The notes under the pieces were generated by a model. That model saw only the letters and a list, made by a program, of their open reading frames with translations, had not been told where the DNA came from and did not search any database. Shown here one piece after another: positions 19,901-30,077 of a stretch of 42,854 nucleotides of DNA. A program made the position numbers and the translations under genes. The stretch comes from Silene noctiflora (lineage: Eukaryota; Streptophyta; Magnoliopsida; Caryophyllales; Caryophyllaceae), in NCBI GenBank assembly GCA_009801015.1, contig VHZZ01000952.1, forward strand, positions 15,879 to 58,732, read 5' to 3'. Numbering within the stretch: position 1 is the first letter of the stretch; every line of letters starts with the position of its first letter.

Positions 19901-22900
19901 ATATTTATATTCGAATATCTTTGCTATTTTTAATTTATAATAAAAGTTGAGTAAATGAGGTGGGATCCAAAATATGAATTGGGCAGTGATTTAGAGAGTT
20001 TTTACATTGTAGCCTTGTAGGTGAGTAGGTAAATTAGAGGGTTGACTCTTTAAAGAGAGATAATGGATTGGAGTACAAAATGGATTGAGGAGTTAACTCA
20101 AAAAAAAAAGAGCATTGTACATGGTTGTGTTTAAATTTCAAGAGCGACTGCAGAATTTGATTTCATCTGGCAGCTTCATTGCCCTAGTAGCTTACAGCTT
20201 CTTCACCCATCTCCTCCCCCCCTCCCTTTCGAAAGTCGAGAAATAGAAGTATAGTAAACATACTCTGGTTATTCGTGGATTAAGTTATGCTGCTCTTAGA
20301 TTGGTCGCATCAACAGTAGCCAGTAGCTGATGAACTATTTGGCTGCCACACTTGGAGCTGTAACCATTAAACTGCTTACCGTCCCACCCTTCTATTATCT
20401 ATTATGTGATTATCTAATACATTTGTTTGAAAAAAAAATTGATGAGATTTTACTTTTGTATGTATTCTCAGGATTAGATCTCTCTCCAAGAAACCTTGCT
20501 CTGCTTTGTCAGATGGTAACTTGCAAACCGCAAAACGGTCCCTCGACTAGATTTGCATAGCTATTCTCATATTTCTCTTGCCATTTTTCTTGATCGTCCT
20601 ACTCTACTTAGGTTGAAAATCGCGTTGTTGGAGCTCCATGTGGTGTCATGGACCAGATGACATCAGCCTGTGGTGAAGCAAATAAGCTTTTAGCAATGAT
20701 CTGCCAGGTAAAGTGCAAAAATTTTCTCCTAAATGGAATAAAGGACTTTACTTTTATCAGATGCACATATTGGGTATTGACTGCCATATAACGATGATTG
20801 TCTCCTAAATGCAATAAAGACTTTACTGCTGTCAGATATTCATATTGGGTATTGACTAACATATATCGATGGTGCTGTTACGTTTGCATTTGCGCAGCCT
20901 GCTGAGGTGTTGGGGCTTGTAGAAATCCCAAGTCATATACGTTTCTGGGGTATTGATTCAGGAATTCGGCACAGGTACTTTCTTTTACAAACACGGTCAC
21001 ATTCCTTTCTAAACAACTCAGGTGCTATGGGTCACATTCTCTTCTTTTGACTACCTAACTTGGACTTGGTTGCCAAGAGGTATGAGCATAGAACCATGGT
21101 TTGTTGCTTTTCATGGAGATCAAACATTCTCTATATATATATGCATTACGATGATGATGTGTTTGCATTTCTGTTAAATATTTGTAATAAACAGTGTTAA
21201 TATCAAAGTAGTCTTTCTAATTCAGACCCTAACAAAGGATATAATATCAACACCTGGTTTCTCTACAGCGTTGGAGGTGCGGATTATGGATCTGTCAGGA
21301 TCGGCGCATTTATGGGCCGTGAGATGATAAAGTCATCAGCATCGGAAACATTAACCAATTCACAACTAAGCAACGATGCCATGAATCCCAGTGATCCCGA
21401 TGATAATAGTTCCGCATTGTTTGGGTTGGAAGCCAATCTGGACTATTTATGCAATCTAACTCCTCATAGGTAGGCTCTTCCTTGTTTGAGTATGAATTCA
21501 TATCTCATCTCTCTATTAACAGACATTTGCACAAGTGACAATATATATTCAACCTTTCTAATTACACGATTGTCTCACTCGGTCACTCTCCTTATCCTGC
21601 CATGGGCCAGAGCCATTGAGGAAATGTTGTTGCTTTTACTTTTGTATACCTAAAGAAGAAATGTGAATGAAGTTGTAGGAATGAGGTGTAGCTTTATTTT
21701 TATTTTTTTTCTGCCTTACTGATATATTCTTGTTTGGGGTTTACAAAGTTCTTCCAGAGCATGTGACTTTTCTATTCTAAGGGTTTCTGTGTGATTGAAG
21801 GCACTTGCTGTGTGGATAAACTATTTTTTATTTATTTGAATAATACTAAACGATCACATAATCAATTACCTTTCTTTTATTTTCTCTCCCTCCTTTGGTT
21901 CGTTAAGACACCCGTTTTTGTATACTTCTAAAATTTACTTGGGCTTGGCTGTTGTTCCGACTTTGACAATTGTCTGTTCCAAATTACAGGTATGAAGCTG
22001 CTTATGCTAATACTCTACCTGAAAGTATACATGGGGAAACCTTTGTGGAAAGATATAGGAACCACAATGATCCTGTGACAGTTATTGACCCGAAGAGGGC
22101 TTATGCTGTTAGAGCATCTGCGAGGCATCCAATTTATGAGAACTTTCGGGTGAAGGTTAGCATTTAATAATGATGTTCTGTTTCCTTATTCATGGGGAAG
22201 ACACTTGTACTTGTGCAAAGCAATTAATGATGCAACAGCATGTAATTTCTAGGCTGTATGTTGCTACTTGTTTAAACTTGCAGAAAAAGCCTTGAATAAA
22301 TGGTACTATTGTAAAGTTTTAAAATATTCACTCTCCCTTCATTTTAGTGCATAACTGCATAAGTGTGAGGGGAATAAACTCAAATGGGGGGTTGCTCACC
22401 GTAATAGAGATGGAGTATGTATCCTATGAATTTTTTTTTTGTCAGTGCTGCGTAGGTTGAAATTCGTGCAGTATCATTTATGCATGTCAACCATGATGCT
22501 ACAGCTCAAAAATATACCCGTAACATTTTGCTTTCTTCATAAGTTTTTGCTAGTGATGTGTGATTGCCCACTCCCTTTTATTTATGTATAGAATCCATAG
22601 AGCAGGTTCCTAGGATTTTGTCATATATATCAGTTCCCTATTATCTCCCACGTTGATACTAATCTATGTTGATTGGCCATTAGGCGTTCAAGGCACTTCT
22701 GACGTCTGCAGCCTCTGAGGACCAGCTGACTGCTCTTGGGGAGCTTATCTACCAGGTGAATTGTCAATAACAGTCTTCATGACCTGTTTATTCAAAAGTA
22801 GATTTACCGTTGAATTTATACAAGGGACTTAAGATGTTGCTTCAGTCCTAGAATAAATACTTCAAATCCAAAAGCTGTCACAGCTTAGTATATAGATCAC

Positions 22901-24120
22901 TTACAACTCTTTTACTTGTACTCTCGGTCTTCTCATCTGACTCAGTATCACCAGCCTAAAATTTGATGATAGAGATAGAGGCAGGCTTCACCGTGCCAGA
23001 GGAGGATATGGGTTGGGCAATTAGGACGTGAATTTTGTTCTCCTTCTCATTTACTTCTGATATTTCTTGTGCTCTATGACGTTTATATTACTCAAATGTC
23101 AAAAGTATCAGTTAATCCTTCTAGCAGGCTACACGAGATCTTTTCACTCATAAAGAATCTCATTGAGTGTATTTTTGTTCATTTACATGGCCCACCAATG
23201 TTTAAAGTTGAATAGCAACATGTTCTAACAAACTTATAAATGATGTTGCTTTGACCAACTCTTATCTGTAGAAAAAGCCCAAAAATGTCAAATTTTGAAG
23301 CCGGAAACTTGACGTTGGTGAATCCACTACATTGTGAGCATTTTTGTTTTTGCAGTGTCACTACAGCTACAATGCTTGTGGTCTCGGCTCAGACGGGACG
23401 AATAGAATTGTTGAGCTAGTTCAGGAAATGCAGCATGCCAAGACATCTGAACCTGAGGATACTGCATTATATGGGGCCAAAATCACAGGTGGCGGCTCTG
23501 GAGGAACCGTTTGTGTCGTCGGGAGGAACTCCATGAAAGGCAGCCGACAAATTTATGAGGTATGTTCTTTCTAAAAACATTAGTGGGATAGTTTGGATAC
23601 CTACAGATGATGCCCCCCACCCTAGAAAACCAGAAAAAAGGAACAAATAAACAAAAACAAAAAGGCGTGGCTTATGTTAATCACTCCATATTTTCTCGCG
23701 TCATTGGTTATGATACTTAGTCACGTCATTTTAAACCAAACATGAGTAGTTTTCATTGATAGCCGAGTACGTCATGTGCATAAACCACTCGCATATGCAT
23801 CCGTGTTTGAGTAACATAGGGCATAACGTCATGCATATCAAAGCCTTAATTCGCCGTTATCACCTCTGATGATTCGTTGCAGTGGGATGTTTTCATGTCC
23901 GTTGCAATTGATAGTTCATTAAGTGCGCACATTAACCCCTCAATAGTTCAGTAACCAAAAAAATGAAGGTCTTCGTACTGATAGAAATGTTTACTCTTCT
24001 CTACAGATTCAGCAGAGATATAAAGCAGCAACTGGATATTTGCCATTTTTGTTTGAAGGTTCATCCCCAGGTGCAGGAAAGTTCGGTTATCTAAAGATTC
24101 GACTCAGAACTTTAAGTTAA
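7945..24120 (+). CDS. ARA1: L-arabinokinase (29 exons, 990 aa)
   Basis: Cytosolic kinase that phosphorylates free L-arabinose to L-arabinose 1-phosphate with ATP in the sugar salvage route to UDP-L-arabinose. Exons, all with AG/GT borders and in frame: 7945-8055, 8812-8919, 10112-10180, 10448-10531, 10683-10759, 11423-11489, 13270-13327, 13411-13478, 13572-13634, 13896-13949, 14042-14144, 14235-14344, 14444-14563, 15378-15434, 15629-15810, 15882-16038, 16632-16715, 17088-17213, 17484-17614, 17694-17775, 18419-18506, 20472-20515, 20612-20707, 20898-20974, 21269-21469, 21990-22155, 22684-22755, 23356-23559, 24007-24120. The protein opens [10 protein letters not shown] and matches the plant arabinokinase family along its length; Arabidopsis ARA1 is slightly longer (about 1,040 aa). 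The start is the first ATG in the frame and directly precedes the conserved [18 protein letters not shown]. No internal stop or broken splice site was seen, so the gene looks intact. The 16-kb span comes from transposon-filled introns. Confidence 0.95.
8275..8395 (+). repeat. Purine-only G/A tract in ARA1 intron 1, MITE-end-like
   Basis: After GGGTGTGTTTGGATAGG the plus strand is about 100 bases almost purely G and A (GGGAAGGGAAGG type). The lead word resembles the termini of MITEs such as the one at 19342-19620, but no right-hand terminus was found, so it may be half of such an element. Confidence 0.5.
9130..9232 (+). mobile_element. Au-like SINE 3' part, ARA1 intron 2
   Basis: The order GGGTAATACTGCATACATCC, GATCCCCCTTACCCTGCC, CTTGAGGCACGCAGTAATG and a TTGTTATTG tail matches the Au-type plant SINE 3' region (compare the better copy at 19036-19164). 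The 5' Pol III part is not clearly visible. Confidence 0.65.
9700..9790 (-). repeat. SINE-like repeat, second family (copy 1), ARA1 intron 2
   Basis: Contains TTTGGGTTGGCTGACATGAA followed by TCATCCTTTGAAATTGTC. The same core recurs at 12085-12165, where it is next to CAACAACGACAACAAAG, the complement of a TTG-rich tail, which suggests a retroposed element in minus orientation. Confidence 0.4.
10958..11140. mobile_element. Solo LTR (183 bp) with 5-bp target duplication, ARA1 intron 5
   Basis: Starts TGTTGGAA and ends TTCTAACA (inverted termini TGTTRGAA), bounded by perfect direct repeats GCTTT at 10953-10957 and 11141-11145. The interior has GTCCCACATTGGTCGG, a word common in small plant LTRs. 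No internal domain or second LTR is present, so it is a solo LTR left by recombination. Its size suggests a TRIM or small copia-type source. Confidence 0.85.
12085..12165 (-). repeat. SINE-like repeat, second family (copy 2), ARA1 intron 6
   Basis: CAACAACGACAACAAAG followed by a copy of the GGGTCGACTAAGATGAATCA core. Shares its core with 9700-9790. Orientation inferred from the CAA-rich left end, the complement of a TTG tail. Confidence 0.4.
12688..13103. repeat. Degenerate tandem duplication in ARA1 intron 6
   Basis: Unit A (about 12688-12847) and unit B (about 12853-13103) share, in order, TCTGTTACAA.TGGGAAGA, TTGTTCTTGTGATAATTG (TAGTTCTTGTGATAATTG in B), AGAGTCTTTAG, TATAATGTCA and GATTGTCAATATTTTACC. 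Unit B is about 90 bp longer. An old duplication with no coding potential. Confidence 0.75.
17776..18418. other. ARA1 intron 20: MITE-like and A-box-like traces
   Basis: TACTCCCTCTATCCCA at about 17812 resembles a Stowaway terminus, but no matching right end was found. TGGCTCAGTGG at about 18109 fits the Pol III A-box consensus TRGYNNANNGG, yet no B box follows at the right distance. GTATTGAT-GTT-ATCAATAC near 18012 is a perfect 8-bp stem. None of these supports a definite element. Confidence 0.3.
18705..18892. mobile_element. Stowaway-type MITE (about 188 bp), ARA1 intron 21
   Basis: Left end CTTCCTCTATCTCTATTATA and right end complement CACTCCATCCCAATATAA are variants of the Stowaway terminus CTCCCTCCGTCCC, flanked by TA at 18703-18704 and 18893-18894. 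The interior is AG-rich and non-coding. Confidence 0.75.
19036..19164 (+). mobile_element. Au-like SINE, ARA1 intron 21
   Basis: Best copy in the window: TTGGGTCATTCGGAAACAGC, then GGTAAGGCTGCGTACATCCG, then CCCCGCAATTTGCGGGAGCC, then TTGAGGCACTGGGGTAATG and a short TTGTTG tail. These blocks agree with the Au SINE family known across flowering plants. The 5' end is not delimited with confidence; it may begin before 19036. Confidence 0.8.
19342..19620. mobile_element. Foldback MITE with G/A and C/T arms (279 bp), ARA1 intron 21
   Basis: Flanked by the 7-bp direct repeat TGAGGGT (19335-19341 and 19621-19627). The left arm is purine-rich (GGAAGGAAAGGGAAGGGAGG) and the right arm its pyrimidine complement (CCCTCCCCTCCCCTTCCCTCC without its last base), with short imperfect termini TTTGATTGGAT / CTTGTTTTGGAT. 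The transcript of this intron would form a long hairpin. Confidence 0.75.
21588..21634 (+). mobile_element. Au-like SINE remnant, ARA1 intron 25
   Basis: CTCCTTATCCTGCCATGGGC, then AGCCATTGAGGAAATGTTGT and TGC: a short degenerate copy of the SINE 3' end seen at 19100-19164. Confidence 0.45.
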
Positions 24121-24300
24121 TCGAAATCCTTTGCTCTTACGCAAGTATTGTTGGCAGAAAAAGTGATATAATTTATAGGGATCAAGCTGCCTAAGTGCCA
24201 CGTGTTAAATATGTATCTGAATTTTTCTAGATTTCTTTTCTAGCCGGAACCTGTGATCAATAAACTCGTTATAACGAGGTCATCAACATGTTAATTTTCA
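24121..24300 (+). other. ARA1 3' UTR with AATAAA at 24259-24264
   Basis: A canonical AATAAA lies 139 nt after the stop codon. The cleavage site itself is not visible. Confidence 0.6.
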
Positions 24301-25030
24301 TCTATGAAAAATGAATGTTCCACTACTTCGTTTCTATTATTATTATTTTTTTTTGGTGAAAATTTCTATACAACTTTTTAATCCTCCAGCTTAGAAATAT
24401 AGAAGGGTAAAGCTGACAAAAGTTGATTGATCTGGAAAACCGGACAGGAATTGCCAAACTGACTGACGCAACTCAAAAATTTAGTTAACGTCTCAGAGAC
24501 GATCCACTGGGTTGTTAAACCGGTAACCGATAACAATCCCTTTTGCCCCAACGACTCGACCTCGATCGATCAATCCGTAGCCAAACTGAACCTGAAATGA
24601 CTTGCGACTCGATAATGACTTAACCTGATGGATGACCTAACAGTAAATTAGCTTAACAATGATCCAAATAAGAACAATTGGGCCTTTTTTTTTAATTAAT
24701 TTAACTTGTATCTACCAAATGCATTTATGAGTAGTTTTAATGAAATTATCTTGTCAATGCAAGTTTGATAATCTAGTATCACAGTGAACCAAAACGAACG
24801 TTCCCGTCATCTGGCAATGACAGAATACAATGATGACCCAACATGAACCAAACCAGCCCCAACCCTTTTGTCAAGCACCGGGTCATTCATTTTAGACAGT
24901 TGGTAAAGTTGATGTTCTTGATTAAGCCATCTCCATGTCTTGCGCTAAAATTTAGACGGTAAATTTGAAACCGTGAAGAGGAATTGATAGGCTACACTTT
25001 ACAAGCATGAAGTCATGCCATATCAAAATA
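24301..25030. other. Intergenic spacer between ARA1 and the AIG2-like gene
   Basis: Convergent spacer. The middle has CGACTCGA/GACCT-type words and a 13-base palindrome CGTCTCAGAGACG (24489-24501). No gene or defined repeat recognised. Confidence 0.4.
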
Positions 25031-25036
25031 TTTATT
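25031..25036 (-). terminator. Polyadenylation signal of the AIG2-like gene
   Basis: Minus-strand AATAAA exactly 100 nt past the TGA stop. Suits a short 3' UTR facing the ARA1 3' end about 0.8 kb away. Confidence 0.55.
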
Positions 25037-25135
25037 GTGAAGCTATCATATTCATCATGATACTGGAATCAGCAAAAAATTACAGGACAAATGACGCTGT
25101 TAAGAACTACCGCATAATGAGTTGAACCATAAGCA

Positions 25136-27567
25136 TCAAGCCACAGACGAGATGTCGTCTCCGGATTGGTAATAGGATTCATATGTCTCCACCCTCGACT
25201 TTGCTTCAGGCTCCTTGAATTCTTCCACAAATTCCGCTGTCATCTTGATGAAGTCATCCATGTGTGCCAATTTCCATGCCTAGCCAAATTCAGGGGAAAA
25301 AGACTGATCAGAGATATCCCATCCTTCACTTTGCAAACCCTAATGAATATCATGATATACTCCACCCAGAAACAGACAACACTAATTCATCCTTGGCCTC
25401 TGAAATTCGGATTTGTCCTGGACCGCGTTGCCAAGAAGAGTAAAGTGACTTCGGTGAACGAATTCCAAAGCTTGCCATTTAGGCACTCATCAAATACAAG
25501 ATAAAGCTCTACCTTGTAATTTTGTGGCGGGGATACAAAAGAGAACTAGAGGATTACCTCAAAATCCCAGCTTCCATATAAATCTTTGTCGCTTTTATCG
25601 CTCCATACATAAGTATACACCTGCAACTTATCTGCGTTGTCCTACAAACATTAATGGGAGTTATGTTAATCACTCAGAAAAAGCGCAACGTCTAGTTTTC
25701 CACTATATAAGACATAAATTCGGACTAGAACATTACACGAAGGAACACAAACTCTAACCAACAAAAGAAGCAACATTTCCTCTGAGTACACTTAACCTTG
25801 AGAGAGTCTGTACTGGAAGGGACGAACTTTATGCGCCTTTCCCTACCAGCATCAAGTGTGAAGTTTGAAGAGTGAAGCGTGAAATGTGAAGTTTGACTTT
25901 CGATGTTCGAAGTGTGTAGTGTGAAGGAAGTAGTAGCAGGAATGAGTTTGAAATAATGCAAACTCTAATCCTATACTCCCCTTTCCATGAATAAACTTCG
26001 TACCTTATTTTCTAGGTTGCCTATCTTTAAACTTTCTATTAAGAGTCTTCCTTCATAGTGTGACTTGTAATATGGAACCAACATCTTTACTCAACTTACA
26101 TTTCCATCCACATCTTATTGTGCTCCATAATCAAAGTGCACAGTAAACCCATAAGTTTATTCATGGACGGAAGTCATTTTGTCTCACGGAAACATACATA
26201 CAAGCCAACAATTTGGACTATATTGTACCTAAGTAACCACTTGCAGAATACGGAGTATTTGTCTTGCAAGCAGGATGAGCACAGGCGTTAGGCTTACCTT
26301 AACTGACACAAGCAGATAGCTCAATGAGAAACATTTGGTGTAAACAAAGTAGAAAAACATTCATACACGAAGTTTATTATTACGACGGATTTACTTTATT
26401 ATTACGACGGATCTAAAAACTGCTACCATGAGTCTAAAACAGGAGATGGTTTCAGTAGAAGAACTTTACCACAAGAGAGACCTCTACTGAATCCCTCACA
26501 TACTCGACATCCTCAAATATATCAAGAATATTCAGCTCAGGGTTGGTGATTCCCATCAACACCTGCACAAAATTAACAAGAGAAATTCTAAAAAGGAGTA
26601 AAATACAGAGCACACTGTATGTTACTTGCTTGACTTTAAGAACAAAAGTCGTAAATCACAAATTCCTTTATTTCAGGCTTGTAAGTGTGATTTACTACTT
26701 TTTTTGTGAAATACAGAATACATTGTATGTTGCAGGCTCGATATGCCCTCATGGCTCATGTAGTTGAATTAAGTTGTGAGTAAGAGCAAAAGAAGCAGCA
26801 AAGTCGATACAGTAGATTTTAAAGAGAAGCATACCCTTCCCGGAACACTCTTATTCTCAACAGGCAGTATAGCTGGATATACACGACCCTTGATACTAAA
26901 TCTATGGCTGATCACATAAAATAAAAATAACACAATTAGTCTTGTGCAAGACGGTTGCATTCGTACAACCAGACAGACAATCAAGAAATGAGGAGCTTAA
27001 CAATTCACAGGTATGAAAGTAGAATTAGATGTTAACCCACTACTGAAATGAGTACAAGATGCATACACAGTTGATCTATTAGGGTGCAAACCTATGTCCC
27101 AACTCGGTAGTGTAAAGGTCAAAGGTCATATTTATAAATTTGCAGTGTAAAGGTGAAAAGGTGCAAACTCATGTTCACAACATATAATAGTAGGAGGTTT
27201 TTTTGGGAAAGAGCCCATGTCCCAAATCGGACAATATTGTATTATTATGGATAATGGACACCGAGGCCAGCAGGAGGGTATCGACGCCTCCGCACAACAT
27301 GATCAAATATTCAGAAAAACAAGAATCAACATTTACCAGCAATCAAATGATTATCAGAATACAATATTACCCCTTTTCCAATCATTTGCTTACATTTTAT
27401 AAAAAGGTAAAGAAATGATAAGGAAAAAAGGGGGAGAGAGAAGAAACAAACAAGTTAGGGAGGATGGCAGAAGAAGAAGCAGGAACACGACTAAGGAGAG
27501 TTTGAACAACTTGATCAGAAAGTAGACTTCCATACACGAATACATTGTGAGCTCCACCCATTGCCAT
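25136..27567 (-). CDS. AIG2-like / putative gamma-glutamylcyclotransferase (5 exons, 169 aa)
   Basis: Exons on the minus strand: 27567-27452, 26907-26835, 26562-26470, 25641-25558, 25279-25136; all borders are GT/AG and all phases join. The protein is a compact single-domain member of the AIG2/GGCT superfamily, which has a cyclotransferase-like fold. Visible hallmarks: VFVYGSL at residues 9-15 (substrate loop), HRFSIKGRVYPAIL (about 40-53), and LDIFEDVEY at 76-84, whose Glu80 or Glu83 is the family catalytic acidic residue. The C-terminal half has the plant AIG2 features TYVWSDK and DLYGSWDFEAWK. Length fits the family (about 170 aa). Arabidopsis AIG2 is named for induction by avirulence signalling; the enzymatic substrate of plant AIG2-like proteins is not firmly established. 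The first ATG was taken; a second in-frame ATG two codons later is possible. Confidence 0.9.
25642..26469. other. AIG2-like intron 3 with short tandem-like repeats
   Basis: Around 25855-25925 the plus strand has degenerate GTGAAGTTTGA / GTGAAGCGTGAAATG units. At 26373-26390 and 26395-26412 an 18-bp word, TTTATTATTACGACGGAT, is perfectly repeated with a 4-base gap. No element recognised. Confidence 0.5.
26908..27451. other. AIG2-like intron 1
   Basis: Contains two similar words, CTATGTCCCAACTCGG (about 27091) and CATGTCCCAAATCGG (about 27216), reminiscent of LTR edges but without termini or target duplications. Nothing else noted. Confidence 0.35.
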
Positions 27568-27646
27568 CTGAATTAATGGAGGGAATGAGAATTGAGAAAG
27601 ATGATACAGAGGGTTTCAAGGAATCTTGTTATTTTTCTGATTCCAC

Positions 27647-27676
27647 TTTCAATTTCAATTTCAATTTCAATTTCAA
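27647..27676. repeat. (TTTCAA)5 hexanucleotide microsatellite in the AIG2-like leader
   Basis: Five perfect units, 80-110 bp upstream of the minus-strand ATG, so probably in the 5' UTR or core promoter. Followed on the plus strand by a short TTG run. Confidence 0.85.
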
Positions 27677-27933
27677 TGATCAATGATTGTTGTTGTTGCT
27701 GATGATTCCTAGAATCTTATTCTCCTCACTCTTGTGCTCGATCTTCCGTTGCTGTCTTTTTCAATAAGTATTCCTTAACACGAACGGTTATATCAACCGC
27801 TCAAATAATACAAATCTTTTGGTAATTTCAATGCATTCTCTTTTTGTTTTATGTGTGATACTTGATACGTCTTAAGGTTAAAACGGATATACTTATATTA
27901 AATAAGAATTTGGGTTTTTCCACATTACCAAAC

Positions 27934-28595
27934 CCCTCACAAACCACTTCTTCCGAGACTCTCGGGATTTTGGAATGAAACAAGTTATTTTCTTTGGGGT
28001 TGACTAGGAATATCCATATTAGGGCTGGTCAAAGCGAAGACTACCTTGCCCACCCGTAACCGTCCCGCCACTCGGGTCAATTTTGACCCCGCCCGGCCAA
28101 CCCGTGTCAGGCCCGACCCCTACCTCGGGTAGTGTCCGGGTTTGGCAAAACTTATCCATTGCGCATTGGGTCTGTCTCAAGCTCGAGCCGTCCTAGGTCC
28201 GCCCCTAAAGCCCACCCTTAACTCCCCTGGGCTTGTTTCAAATTGAGCTTGAATTGACCTGGCCCGCTTAGACCCATGACCAGGAATATCCATATTAGGG
28301 TGCCTAGGGTAGGATTTGTCAAACCCGGAAACGGCCCAAGGAAGGGTACAGCCAGTGACAGGCCTGACACAAGTTAATCGGGTCGGACCAAGATTGACCC
28401 GAGTGGTGGACTGGTTACGGGCGGCAAGGATAATGCAAGGTGGCTCTTAGCTTTGACCCGCCCTAATATGGATATTCCTGATCAAGCCCCCAAAAAATAA
28501 TCGATCTTGATTCAAAATCCTTGTCTAACTCCACAAAAAAACAACCTGTTTTGATCCAAAATCCAAAGCCTCTCGGTAGAAGTGGTTGGTGAGGG
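27934..28595. mobile_element. Long-terminal-inverted-repeat (foldback or MULE-like) element, 662 bp
   Basis: The left side (from CCCTCACAAACCACTTCT at 27934) matches the complement of the right side (ending at 28595) through CCGAGA, GGATTTTGG, then TCAAAGC, CACCCGTAACC / GCCCGTAACC and CACTCGGGTCAAT. Arms are roughly 190-230 bp, interrupted by indels. The word AGGAATATCCATATTAGGG occurs three times: 28006, 28282 (direct) and 28461-28479 (inverted). The core is rich in CCCGACCCG words. No coding frame; no convincing target duplication was found. Confidence 0.75.
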
Positions 28596-28849
28596 TTCTC
28601 GTAATAAGACGGGTACATTCTGCTCAAGACGGATCAAGTCGTTGGACTAAAACAAAAGTAGGAAAAGCAACGGATTTGTCTTTACGAACACTTGGGATGA
28701 TACATGAGTAGATGTTGAGTACTCAAAGAGTTGATCGTCGTATTTATCGAGTAAATTTGCCTTTCATTGTCTCTGCTCTTGAAGATTTACTGGAAAGTTC
28801 AGCAAAGTCGATTGTAATATCTGCACTAATTAATTTATTTATTTTTTTG

Positions 28850-29729
28850 TCAAACGAAAAAGACCATCCTATGATATAGACTTAGCTATAGCATGAGCAA
28901 TCCTATTAAGGTTTCTAGGGCAGTGACTAAGAGAAAAACAATGACGACATGATAAAACAAGAGAGGAAATAAAATGGATAGTTGATTTTGCTTCATGGCA
29001 TCCGTGAAACCGTTGACCTGCAAGACCAGATTCATACAATCGGATGAAGCATCCAAATGCCAAAAACCTTTGAAATGAGCATCCAAAATAGCATATTTAA
29101 GCGGCATAGCTTCAGCCTGAAAAACAGATTTAGCCCAAAAGGAACGTCCAAAATGAAAATTAAAACCCGAATTATCTTGAAAGAGCCAACCTCCGATAGC
29201 TTTAAAATTGGATTTCCATGTAGCGTCACATTTAATTCTAATGGTTTTAGTCGAGCAAGATTTTCCATTATGATCATCAGGATCAAAACACTTCTTAACA
29301 GAAGAATGATCATGGAGCTGATTTTGAGCCCAAATATTGTTATTGATGTCAGCACCCAACAAATTGAAGGCATCATACAATCCAATAGAAGAGTCATGAA
29401 AATGCCTGCTATTCCTTATACACCATAACCTCCATAGTGTACCAACAAAACCAGAAATGGAGGAAATCACATTATCCGATTTTTTAAAAAATTGAATCCA
29501 GTTGGTAATCCACTGCTGAATGGAAATCGAATCCCCGGAGTGACGAAGCAAACCAAAAACGAGCAGCAAATGAACAATCCCGAAAATATGACTCAAAGAT
29601 TCAACACAAAAGGCGCTCACTCCATTGAAGGTCTCTTAACAAAGCTTCCTTCCCACAAGGCAATGAATTAGACATAATTTTCCATAAAAATATCTTCCAT
29701 TTGGTGTGGATAGGTAAGTTGTTTGTTTG
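28850..29729 (-). mobile_element. LINE fragment, minus strand
   Basis: The minus strand reads from a zinc-binding-like segment LPIHTKWKIFLWKIMSN (about 29710-29655) through the RNase H-like region to a 3' end TTTTTCGTTTGACAAAAAAA (complement of 28852-28871), a typical short LINE A tail. The 5' edge abuts an ATT microsatellite. No target duplication was found. Confidence 0.75.
28886..29620 (-). pseudogene. LINE ORF2 C-terminal fragment with RNase H-like domain
   Basis: The frame includes LWRLWCIRNSRHFHDSS (post-RT linker) and the RNase H-like core IKCDATWKSNFKAIGGWLFQ with first catalytic-type Asp in CDATW, then FQAEAMPLKYAILDA with its Glu, and DASSDCMNLV. The expected final part, SHCPRNLNRIAHAIAKSIS, is in another frame (28925-28869), so a frameshift splits the domain. 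The two RNase H fragments in this window differ, so they come from different LINE families. Confidence 0.85.

Positions 29730-29760
<31 letters not shown>
29730..29760. repeat. (ATT)10 microsatellite
   Basis: About 31 bases of perfect ATT units at the 5' edge of the LINE fragment. Confidence 0.9.
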
Positions 29761-29766
<6 letters not shown>

Positions 29767-30077
29767 ACCAATTGGACAGGAACATATTTGCATCTACTTT
29801 TTGGTTTGTTGATATAATTGTGCACTTAAATATTTGAAAAGGAGAGGCCGACCAAAATGCAACACGATGAACCCCTTCACCTTGATCAAGTCTGAATATG
29901 CCTCCTGAATCGTCAAACTAGTCTCCAGCATTCAAGATTCAAAAAAGCACATCTTAAATGTCCAACTCTAAAATATTCAAATACAAATGGGGTCACAAGA
30001 AACCGAGAGTATCACATGGTAGATCACAAAGCTAAAAACACGCCCCAAAAGGAGGAACCGAGATTCAGAGCACCAGC
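29761..30077. other. PBA1 3' flank
   Basis: Contains the probable PBA1 3' UTR on the minus strand. No canonical AATAAA was spotted close to the stop; nothing else recognised. Confidence 0.4.

Larger units (their letters stand above)
16632..24120 (+). other. ARA1: ARA1 C-terminal GHMP sugar kinase domain (exons 17-29)
   Basis: Residues 497-990 form a galactokinase-like GHMP kinase. Motif 1 is [18 protein letters not shown] (about 503-520), motif 2, the phosphate-binding loop, is [15 protein letters not shown] (about 642-656), and motif 3 is [15 protein letters not shown] (about 927-941). [15 protein letters not shown] (about 691-705) matches the galactokinase segment that includes the catalytic Asp. 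All key motifs are present. Confidence 0.9.
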
